Below are positions 1 to 5,597 of a DNA stretch of 6,191 nucleotides, piece after piece. Source of the stretch: Chloroflexota bacterium. Lineage in GTDB: Bacteria; Chloroflexota; UBA5177; JANWHV01. The notes under the pieces are model-generated. The model was not told the origin of the DNA. It did no database searches and saw only the letters and a program-made list of their open reading frames with translations. Where the stretch lies: positions 1 to 6,191 of the forward strand of contig JAICHN010000309.1 in assembly GCA_025924845.1 (NCBI GenBank), written 5' to 3'. A program made the position numbers and the translations under genes. The stretch's first letter is position 1; each line of letters begins with the position of its first letter.

Positions 1-621
1 AACAGCGTGGGAGGCGCCCCCGTCCCGTCGGCGCCGCGTGACTTGACCAGTGGATTGCAGGAAGCCGGTGACCGCCTGGAGCCCCTGCTGCGGGACGCGG
101 CGGGCAGGTTGAGTGATCGCCTGGCCCGTCGGCGCGCTCTGCCGCCCGCCGCGCGCCGCTTGCAGGTGCATCTAGAGCACCTGGCGCGCCGGCAGCCGCC
201 GTATATACCGCTGCCGGCACCGGCGCCGCCGCTCGCCCTGCGGGCCGCCTGGTACGTCGTGGCCGGCGTGGTGTGTACGCTGCTCTGGATTATCGCGGCG
301 TGGCTGATGCTGATCAGCGTGGTGGGGCGCACGATAGGGGCAAGGATGTTGGAGCGGGCGCCCACTATCCTCACCCTCCATTTAGCCGGGCCGCAACCGC
401 CGTCCTGGATGACCGCTCCCGTGCCCTATCGGGCCCAATACCCGTCCCCGCGGCCCCCGACCTCACTGGCCCGCGCCCTCTATTTCTTGCTTGTAGGGTG
501 GTGGGCCAGTCTGATCTGGCTGATCTTCGCCTACCTCACGGTGCTGAGCGTGGTAGGCATTCCTCTGGCCTATAAGATGCTCGATGCAGCGCCCAAGGTC
601 GCTTACCTCGGCGAAGGCTAA
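1..621 (+). CDS. YccF-type inner-membrane protein with two tandem YccF units (5' end uncertain, possibly partial)
   Basis: The reading frame is open to the left edge. A GTG at 7 could be the start (204 residues), but the true start may lie upstream. Numbering from that GTG, residues 1-75 are a soluble, Arg/Pro/Ala-rich region. Residues about 77-125 and 153-202 are two copies of the same unit: a Leu-Ala-Arg/Leu-Arg-Ala lead, a Trp- and Leu-rich membrane segment ending in SVVG, then a basic/Met helix ending in APT or APK. Paired hydrophobic units of this kind are the hallmark of the YccF (DUF307) family, whose E. coli member is about 148 residues. The longer N-terminal region here is extra. The family's function is not established, and nothing nearby gives it one. 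It is separated from the next gene by a strong terminator, so it probably belongs to a different transcription unit. Confident on family, not on start. Confidence 0.72.
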   Translation, partial: NSVGGAPVPSAPRDLTSGLQEAGDRLEPLLRDAAGRLSDRLARRRALPPAARRLQVHLEHLARRQPPYIPLPAPAPPLALRAAWYVVAGVVCTLLWIIAAWLMLISVVGRTIGARMLERAPTILTLHLAGPQPPSWMTAPVPYRAQYPSPRPPTSLARALYFLLVGWWASLIWLIFAYLTVLSVVGIPLAYKMLDAAPKVAYLGEG

Positions 622-629
622 AAAGTAAC

Positions 630-666
630 AAGCTGACCTTCTCGCCTCTGGCGAGAAGGTCAGCTT
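630..666 (+). terminator. Strong intrinsic terminator, likely bidirectional
   Basis: A perfect 17-bp inverted repeat (left arm 630-646, right arm 650-666) encloses a 3-base loop TCT. It starts nine bases after the TAA stop of the YccF gene. On the + strand the stem is followed by a T-rich tail (TTATTTCTT). On the - strand it is followed by TTGTTACTTTTTA, so it could also stop transcription entering from the right. It insulates the YccF gene from the downstream hydrolase gene. Confidence 0.85.
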
Positions 667-725
667 ATTTCTTCCAACCTACGACGCGGGCTACACTCGA
701 TGAGTATAGTGAGAGAGGGATGAGT

Positions 726-1415
726 ATGCGTATCCAGTGGTTTGGGCAGTCGGCATTCCTGCTGAGCGCCGGCGGCACGGCGATTTTCATCGACCCATTC
801 GGCCGGATGGAGGCCGCGGCGGCACGCGGCATGCGCTGGGACTATCCGCCGATCGAAGGGGTGAGGGCCGATCTGCTTCTGGTTACCCACGAGCACGCCG
901 ACCATAACGAGGTGGAAGCCATCGACGGCGCGCCGTCGATCATTCGCTCCACCGCCGGCACGCTTGAGTCGCCCATCGGCAAGATTACGGCCATCGCCTC
1001 CGAGCACGATCAGGTGGCGGGAACCCAGCGTGGCCCCAATACGATCTTCGTCTTCGAGTTCGACGGCCTGCGCACCGCGCACTTCGGCGATTTCGGCCAG
1101 GCGGCGCTGCGCCCCGAGCAACGGCGGGCAATCGGCGAGATCGATGTGCTGTTCCTGCCGGTCGGCGGCATGGCCACTATCGACGGCGCGGCGGCGGCGG
1201 TCATCGCACGGGAGCTTCAGCCTCGTTGGATTGTGCCCATGCACTACCGTACCGAGGCAATCAGTTTTCTGGAGCCGGCGGATGGCTTCTTCGCTGCCAT
1301 GGAGGGCACGGAAATGCGGCGCCTGGCCGAGTCGGCCTTTACGACGGACGAGCCGCCTCTGAGCGGGAAACCGGCGATCGTGATCCCGGCCGTGCCCTCG
1401 GCGCGCTCGCGGTAG
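726..1415 (+). CDS. UlaG-like metallo-beta-lactamase-fold metal-dependent hydrolase
   Basis: This is a 229-residue protein of the MBL superfamily, the compact UlaG-like hydrolase group. I prefer the ATG at 726 because the purine-rich GAGAGAGGG (711-719) lies six bases upstream of it, and because the product then begins MRIQWFGQSAFLL, the usual family opening. An ATG at 720 would abut that site. Counting from 720, the metal ligands are visible: H57, H59, D61 and H62 in THEHADH, H96 (ASEHD), D124 in HFGDFG, and H175 in PMHYRT. The segment FIDPF (23-27) is the usual strand after the first hairpin. Members bind two metal ions (Zn or Mn) and hydrolyse varied small molecules, so the substrate cannot be read from sequence. 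No signal peptide is seen, so it is probably cytoplasmic. It has its own leader after the terminator and ends 25 bases from the convergent shc stop. A role in hopanoid metabolism is not indicated. Confidence 0.88.
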   Translation: MRIQWFGQSAFLLSAGGTAIFIDPFGRMEAAAARGMRWDYPPIEGVRADLLLVTHEHADHNEVEAIDGAPSIIRSTAGTLESPIGKITAIASEHDQVAGTQRGPNTIFVFEFDGLRTAHFGDFGQAALRPEQRRAIGEIDVLFLPVGGMATIDGAAAAVIARELQPRWIVPMHYRTEAISFLEPADGFFAAMEGTEMRRLAESAFTTDEPPLSGKPAIVIPAVPSARSR

Positions 1416-1440
1416 CTTGCCGAGCACCCACAACCACCGA

Positions 1441-3312
1441 TCAGCCCGATTCGTCCGATCCGTCGGAGCTGCCCGCCAGCGCCATCAGCGGGAACACATG
1501 TCGGTAGATGTGGTAGTTGATGTAAAAGTCGCGCGGGAAACCGGTGCCCGTATACTCCGGCTCGTGCCAGGTGCCGCCCACCTGCGTTTCCCGCAAGTAC
1601 CGTAGACCGCGGTGACAGGCCGGGTGTGCCTGTAGGCCGGCCGCCTGCAACGCCAGGACGGCCCAGGCGGTCTGCGAGGGTGTGCCGGCGCCGATACCGG
1701 CAAATGACGAGTCTTCGTAGGAGTAACACGTCTCCCCCCAACTGCCCTCGTCGTTCTGGTGGGCCAGCAGCCACGCGGCGCCGCGATCCAGCATGTCCTG
1801 GACGTCATAGGCGTCCGCGTCGCGCAGGGCCGCCAGCGCGGTCATCGCGCACCAGGTGCCGTAAAGATAGTTCACCCCCCAGCGCCCGAACCAGGCGCCG
1901 TCGGGCCGCTGCGTGCGGCGCAGGTACGAGACAGCCAGGTGAATGTTCTTTGCCCGATCCGGCGTCTTCACCTGCGCGAGCATTTCCAGCACGTGGGCGG
2001 TAACGTCCTCGCTGGGCGGGTCCAGCAGCGCGCCAAAGTCGGCGAAGGGGAGCTTGTAGACGATCTTGCGGGTGTTGTCCCTGTCAAAGGCCGCCCACGC
2101 CCCATTCCGGGACCGCATGCCGAGCACCCACTGTACCGCCCGCGCGATCGGCGTCGAGATCTGTTCGGGATCGCCCGCCGCCAGCAGCGCCACTACCACG
2201 ACTGCCGTGTCGTCGATGTCCGGGTACGTATCGTTCTCAAACTCGAACGCCCAGCCGCCGGCCGGCAGGTGGGGGGCGCGCACCTGCCAGTCTCCGCCGC
2301 CGTCGATCTGTTCTTGAAGCAGCCAGTTGACCGCGCGCGTCATGCCGGGATGATCGCGGGCCACGCCGGCACGACGCAAGGCAAGAACGGCCCAGGCCGT
2401 ATCCCACACCGGGGACATACATGCCTGCAGGCGCCAGCCGTTTTCGTCGTCCAAGGCAAAGGAGTTCAGGCCCTCAAGACCCTTCCGCATCACCGGATCG
2501 TCCGTACTCATGCCCTCGAGATTGAGCGCGATCAGCGAATAGACCCACGGCGGCTGAATACCACCCCAACTGCCGTCGGCTTCCTGCCGCGCCAGAATCC
2601 ACTCTACGATGAGGCGGCGCGCCCGCCGGCGGCCGGGATGCCAGGGAACTCGGTCATACCACTTCAGCAGCTTGTCCGTATACCAGAAGAATCCCGATCC
2701 CGGCACCCGCCGGCGCGCCGCGCGCGAGCCCGGTCGGCGCAACTCGGCTAACGAGCAGCCCAACGGCCGGGTGGGGCGCCGCGAAATCACGATCAGCAGC
2801 GGGGCGATCGTGCCGCGCGCCCAGCAAGCGAAATCATAGATGTTCAGAGGGACACTCGGCGGCAAATAGATCAGTTCCGGCGGCATCGACGGCACCCCGG
2901 CCCAGGGATACTGACCGAACAAGGCCAGCCAGATCTTCGTAAACACCCGTGCCCGTGTCACGCCGCCAAGTCGCCGGATTACGGTCAGCGCCCGGCGCAT
3001 GGGGTCGCCTGCCGGATCAACGCCCAGCACTTTGAGCGCCGTGTACGCTTCAATAGTCGTGCTGAGGTCGGCGGGCGCGCCGTAGTAGAGGCCCCACGAA
3101 CCGTCGTCCCGCTGATTGCGAAGTATATGCTGAACGGCGCCGTTCCGTATGCGCTCTATTTCCGGATCAAGGCCCAGGAAACGGAGGAGCAACACGTGCT
3201 CGGCGGTCATGGTGACATTCGTCTCGAGCTCACCACACCACCAGCCGGCCGCGTTTTGGGCGTCGAGCAACCACTCTACGGCGCGTTCGGTTTCCTTAGT
3301 CAAGGGCGACAT
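1441..3312 (-). CDS. shc: Squalene-hopene cyclase
   Basis: Shc (also called HpnF) cyclises squalene to hopene/hopanol on the membrane face and is the entry enzyme of hopanoid synthesis. From the ATG at 3310-3312 it has 623 residues, close to the 631 of the Alicyclobacillus enzyme. The frame extends to a TTG at 3357 (638 residues), but that codon has no ribosome site. GGAAAGG precedes the ATG, and the family normally begins about 15 residues before the RAVEWLL helix. In the 638 numbering I see: the catalytic DIDD at 380-383; SPVWDT (315-320); the PPSEDVTAH block (447-455) with the His that pairs with the catalytic Asp; FGRWGVNYLYGT (490-501); and the C-terminal GTGFPRDFYINY with active-site aromatics. 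QW repeats occur at about 34, 82, 258, 350, 483, 534 and 592, with a weaker one near 417 lacking the Gln. The equivalent of active-site Tyr420 is Phe, as in many proteobacterial Shc proteins. The gene is convergent with the hydrolase gene and divergent from hpnH. Confidence 0.97.
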   Translation of the reverse strand: MSPLTKETERAVEWLLDAQNAAGWWCGELETNVTMTAEHVLLLRFLGLDPEIERIRNGAVQHILRNQRDDGSWGLYYGAPADLSTTIEAYTALKVLGVDPAGDPMRRALTVIRRLGGVTRARVFTKIWLALFGQYPWAGVPSMPPELIYLPPSVPLNIYDFACWARGTIAPLLIVISRRPTRPLGCSLAELRRPGSRAARRRVPGSGFFWYTDKLLKWYDRVPWHPGRRRARRLIVEWILARQEADGSWGGIQPPWVYSLIALNLEGMSTDDPVMRKGLEGLNSFALDDENGWRLQACMSPVWDTAWAVLALRRAGVARDHPGMTRAVNWLLQEQIDGGGDWQVRAPHLPAGGWAFEFENDTYPDIDDTAVVVVALLAAGDPEQISTPIARAVQWVLGMRSRNGAWAAFDRDNTRKIVYKLPFADFGALLDPPSEDVTAHVLEMLAQVKTPDRAKNIHLAVSYLRRTQRPDGAWFGRWGVNYLYGTWCAMTALAALRDADAYDVQDMLDRGAAWLLAHQNDEGSWGETCYSYEDSSFAGIGAGTPSQTAWAVLALQAAGLQAHPACHRGLRYLRETQVGGTWHEPEYTGTGFPRDFYINYHIYRHVFPLMALAGSSDGSDESG

Positions 3313-3410
3313 CTCCCTTTCCACCCACTGCCGGTTGTATGCCACGCTATCGATCAATAGAGTACACTTGTCAGCATCAATAACTTATCGTATGAGAGGT
3401 TCGGTCGATC
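3313..3410. promoter_or_regulatory. Divergent shc / hpnH control region
   Basis: These 98 bases separate the start codons of shc (-) and hpnH (+), so both promoters must lie here or within the genes. The stretch from about 3347 to 3395 is much richer in A and T than its surroundings. TTGTCA (3368-3373) with TATGAG (3391-3396) has a 17-base spacing, but a start from it would leave out the hpnH ribosome site (GAGAGG, 3394-3399), so I do not call it a promoter. An imperfect 14-base palindrome, CTATCGATCAATAG, lies at 3347-3360 (six of seven pairs match) and could be an operator. The exact promoter elements are not resolved. Confidence 0.5.
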
Positions 3411-4457
3411 ATGGCTCTTACGATGCGGCAAAATTTGATGCTCGGCAAGTACATCTTGCGGCAGACCCTGGAGGGACGAAAGAAGTATCCCCTCGTCCTC
3501 GAGTTGGAACCGCTCTACCAGTGCAACCTCGCCTGCGCGGGCTGTGGCAAGATCCAGCATCCCGATGACGTGCTCAGTCGCCGACTCACGGTGCAACAGT
3601 GTGTGGACGCCGTGGAAGAGTGCGGCGCGCCGATCGTCTCGATCGCGGGCGGTGAGCCGCTCGTGCATCGGGAAATCGAGAAGATCGTCGAGGCGCTTAT
3701 TCAGCGCAAGCGCATGGTCATTCTCTGCACGAACGGCTTGCTGATGACGAAAAAGCTTGATCGCTTTACGCCGTCACCCTATTTCACCTGGATGGTGCAT
3801 ATCGATGGCCTGCGCGAGCGTCACGATGCCTCGGTATCGCGGGCGGGCGTCTTCGACAAGGCCGTGGAAGCGATCAAGGAAGCCAAGCGGCGAGGCTTTC
3901 GGGTCAGTACGAACACCACCTTCTTCGGGCAGGACGACGCCGTGTCCATTCGTGCCGTCCTCGATTTCCTGAACGATGATTTGCAGGTGGATTCCATGCA
4001 AATCTCGCCGGGCTATGCCTATGAAAAGGCGCCGGATCAGGATCATTTTCTCGGTGTGAAGCACACGCGCCGCCTCTTCCGGCAGGCGTTCGCCGGTGGA
4101 CGTCGGAAAAAATGGCGGCTCAATCATTCGCCGCGCTTTCTCGATTTTCTGGAAGGAAAGATCGATTTCCCCTGTACGCCGTGGGGTATCCCCTCCTATT
4201 CGGTCTTTGGCTGGCAGCGTCCCTGCTATCTGATGGCCGATGGTTATGCCCGCACCTACAAGGAGTTGATCGAGACGACAGAGTGGGAACGCTATGGCCG
4301 AGGCCGCGATCCGCGGTGCGCGAACTGCATGGCCCACTGCGGCTATGAGCCTTCCGCGGTGGCGGCGACCATGAGTTCGCCGGTGCAGTCAATTCGAGCC
4401 GGCGCCGATGTGCTGCGGGCAAGCGTGAAAACGTTGCCCATGCTGAACAGGAAGTGA
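3411..4457 (+). CDS. hpnH: Adenosylhopane synthase, radical SAM protein HpnH
   Basis: HpnH reductively cleaves S-adenosylmethionine and adds the resulting 5'-deoxyadenosyl radical to diploptene, giving adenosylhopane, the first C35 hopanoid. The 348 residues are normal for the family. The start MALTMRQNLM matches the usual N-terminus, and GAGAGG (3394-3399) lies 11 bases upstream. The radical SAM cluster motif CX3CX2C is C38, C42, C45 (CNLACAGCGK). GGEP is at 80-83. C106 (in LCTNGLL) matches the cysteine reported in the Zymomonas enzyme to quench the product radical and set its stereochemistry. ISPGYAYEKAPDQ (198-210) and VFGWQRPCYLM (265-275) are family blocks. Five further cysteines (255, 272, 303, 306, 310) form a C-terminal set, including CANCMAHCGYE. 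It is the first gene of the rightward cluster, with hpnA 26 bases downstream. Placement opposite shc puts the enzyme next to the source of its substrate. Confidence 0.97.
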   Translation: MALTMRQNLMLGKYILRQTLEGRKKYPLVLELEPLYQCNLACAGCGKIQHPDDVLSRRLTVQQCVDAVEECGAPIVSIAGGEPLVHREIEKIVEALIQRKRMVILCTNGLLMTKKLDRFTPSPYFTWMVHIDGLRERHDASVSRAGVFDKAVEAIKEAKRRGFRVSTNTTFFGQDDAVSIRAVLDFLNDDLQVDSMQISPGYAYEKAPDQDHFLGVKHTRRLFRQAFAGGRRKKWRLNHSPRFLDFLEGKIDFPCTPWGIPSYSVFGWQRPCYLMADGYARTYKELIETTEWERYGRGRDPRCANCMAHCGYEPSAVAATMSSPVQSIRAGADVLRASVKTLPMLNRK

Positions 4458-4474
4458 GCGCCTAGTAACCGGTT

Positions 4475-4479
4475 GAGGA
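4475..4479 (+). promoter_or_regulatory. Ribosome binding site of hpnA
   Basis: GAGGA lies four bases before the ATG at 4484, within the 26-base gap after hpnH. It supports that start and independent translation initiation of hpnA within the operon. Confidence 0.6.
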
Positions 4480-4483
4480 CGGT

Positions 4484-5488
4484 ATGGGACAGCGTGATAC
4501 GGTCTTCGTGACAGGCGCCGGCGGTTTCTTGGGCAGTCATGTCCTGCATAGCCTGCTCGAGAGCGGCTATCAGGTACGCGCCCTGGTGCGGCCGGGATCC
4601 CGTACCCTTCCCCCGCGCGACGGATGCATGTCCGTGGTGGGTGACCTCACGAAGCCCGCCGCCCTGATCGGGCCGATGCGCGGCTGCCGATATCTGATGC
4701 ACGTGGCGGCGGTCTATTCGTTCGCACCGACCCGGCGCGGGGAGATCTGGGCCACCAACGTACGGGGCACTGCCGGCATCCTGGAGGCGGCGGCCCGCGC
4801 GGCGATCGAGCGGGCGGTCGTCACCTCAAGTTCGGCGGCGGTAGGGCCTGCTCGGGGCAACGAGCCGGCCACCGAGCGGAATTATGCCGATGCCGATGAC
4901 AGCTCATCCTACCACGCCTCAAAATGCCGGCAAGAACGCGTCGCCCTGGCCGCGCGCATTCCCACCGTGCTCGTCCTCCCCACGGCGCCGGTCGGCCCCA
5001 ATGACTGGAAGCCCACACCTACCGGGAAAATGATCGTCGATTTCATGCGCGGGCGCATTTTCGCCTCGTTGGGCGGCGGCATGAATCTGGTGCCCGTGGA
5101 GGATGCCGCGCACGCTCACGTGTCGGCATTGGAACAGGGCCGGGCGGGCGAGCGTTACCTTGTTGGTGGTGAGAACCTCAGCCTCTCGCGCATCTGGCAA
5201 CTTCTGGCTGATATTCTGGGACGGCAAGCTCCCACCATGCGCATCCCCTACAGCCTGGCCTTGAGCCTGGGCTGGGCCGAGGAACTGTACTCAAGGCTCT
5301 TCGGGCGGCACGGTACCGGCGTGGCGGATGCGCCGCTGATCCCCCTGGAAGGGGTACGCATGGCGCGCCACAACATGTTCGTCAGCGATCAGAAAGCACA
5401 GGTAGAACTCGGCTATCGTGCGACAGCGGTGCAACCGGCGCTCGAACGCGCGGTGCGCTGGTATCACGATCACGGGTATACGGACTGA
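4484..5488 (+). CDS. hpnA: Hopanoid-associated NAD(P)-dependent sugar epimerase/dehydrogenase HpnA
   Basis: This is a 334-residue extended short-chain dehydrogenase/reductase with a Rossmann fold. The dinucleotide motif TGAGGFLGS spans 10-18. Catalytic residues are the Ser cluster at 115-118 (TSSSAAV) and Y143-x-x-x-K147 (YHASK). HpnA-type blocks follow: VGPNDWKPTPTGKMIVDFMRGR (about 170-191), LVPVEDAAHAHVSALEQGRAGERYLVGGENL (about 202-232), GVRMARHNMFVSDQKAQVELGYR (290-312). The PTPTG and GGENL blocks are the ones I rely on to assign HpnA and not a generic GalE-like epimerase. Despite the family name, no defined hopanoid step has been firmly tied to HpnA; acting on the ribose-derived side chain or a sugar headgroup is inference. 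It sits between hpnH and hpnG in one operon, and has no signal peptide or membrane segment. The next ORF begins 19 bases after its stop. Confidence 0.93.
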   Translation: MGQRDTVFVTGAGGFLGSHVLHSLLESGYQVRALVRPGSRTLPPRDGCMSVVGDLTKPAALIGPMRGCRYLMHVAAVYSFAPTRRGEIWATNVRGTAGILEAAARAAIERAVVTSSSAAVGPARGNEPATERNYADADDSSSYHASKCRQERVALAARIPTVLVLPTAPVGPNDWKPTPTGKMIVDFMRGRIFASLGGGMNLVPVEDAAHAHVSALEQGRAGERYLVGGENLSLSRIWQLLADILGRQAPTMRIPYSLALSLGWAEELYSRLFGRHGTGVADAPLIPLEGVRMARHNMFVSDQKAQVELGYRATAVQPALERAVRWYHDHGYTD

Positions 5489-5494
5489 ATGGTA

Positions 5495-5499
5495 AAGGA
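5495..5499 (+). promoter_or_regulatory. Ribosome binding site for the 29-codon ORF before hpnG
   Basis: AAGGA lies eight bases before the ATG at 5508, an ideal spacing. It is the only good site between hpnA and hpnG, and it serves the small ORF, since hpnG at 5594 has none of its own. Confidence 0.6.
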
Positions 5500-5507
5500 A
5501 CCACAGG

Positions 5508-5597
5508 ATGCTCGACAGCCGAGGCACGCGCAATCGGATTCTTGAGCTTACCGTCGGTAAGCTCAACTATTACGTGACGTTGCCGGCGTGTCCATGA
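5508..5597 (+). CDS. 29-codon ORF coupled to hpnG (possible leader peptide or remnant)
   Basis: From the ATG at 5508 the frame reads 29 codons to the TGA at 5595-5597. That TGA shares bases with the hpnG start in an ATGA overlap. The peptide opens MLDSRGTRNRILELTV and ends LPACP. It has an Arg-rich N-terminal part, a short hydrophobic stretch and a Tyr-Tyr pair. I recognise no family, and there is no run of one amino acid as in classical attenuator leaders. The case for translation is the well-placed AAGGA and the overlap with hpnG. The case against is its size and lack of a known homologue. A 25-base inverted repeat occupies its middle. It could be a translational coupling leader, a regulatory peptide, or the decayed end of a lost gene. 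Confidence 0.35.
   Translation: MLDSRGTRNRILELTVGKLNYYVTLPACP
5542..5566. repeat. Perfect inverted repeat (11-bp stem, 3-base loop) between hpnA and hpnG
   Basis: TTGAGCTTACC (5542-5552) and GGTAAGCTCAA (5556-5566) are exact reverse complements around GTC. No T-run follows on either strand, so it is not a typical intrinsic terminator. As RNA it would fold inside the 29-codon ORF, 28 bases before the hpnG start. As DNA it could be a dimeric regulator site. Which, if either, is not shown by the sequence. Confidence 0.6.

Noticed and set aside
699..727. Direct repeat GATGAGTAT (699-707 and 719-727) and a 7-codon ORF from 700 ending at the hydrolase start
   Set aside because: A 9-base repeat and a 7-codon frame can arise by chance, the mini-ORF has no ribosome site, and the hydrolase has a well-placed site of its own for the ATG at 726.
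660..1433. 257-codon open frame on the - strand, antisense to the hydrolase gene
   Set aside because: It mirrors the MBL-fold gene and runs into the terminator hairpin. Its product is Arg/Gly-rich without recognisable motifs.
1416..1440. Possible terminator between the convergent hydrolase and shc genes
   Set aside because: The 25 bases contain no stable inverted repeat and no T-run.
1759..2751. Long open frame (330 codons) on the + strand, antisense to shc
   Set aside because: It lies wholly within the unambiguous shc gene, is Arg/Pro/His-rich with no domain pattern, and long antisense frames are expected in GC-rich genes.
2695..2785. Arg-rich, poorly conserved stretch in Shc, suspected of being a local frameshift
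   Set aside because: Other frames there hit stops or give no better match. The segment aligns in length with the known variable loop of the Alicyclobacillus enzyme, and the conserved sequence resumes in the same frame.
3313..3357. Shc start at the TTG (3357), adding 15 residues
   Set aside because: There is no ribosome site before the TTG. The ATG at 3312 has purine-rich sequence upstream and gives the usual N-terminal length.
3368..3396. TTGTCA-17-TATGAG as the hpnH promoter
   Set aside because: Transcription from it would begin downstream of the GAGAGG ribosome site of hpnH, so the spacing match is probably chance.
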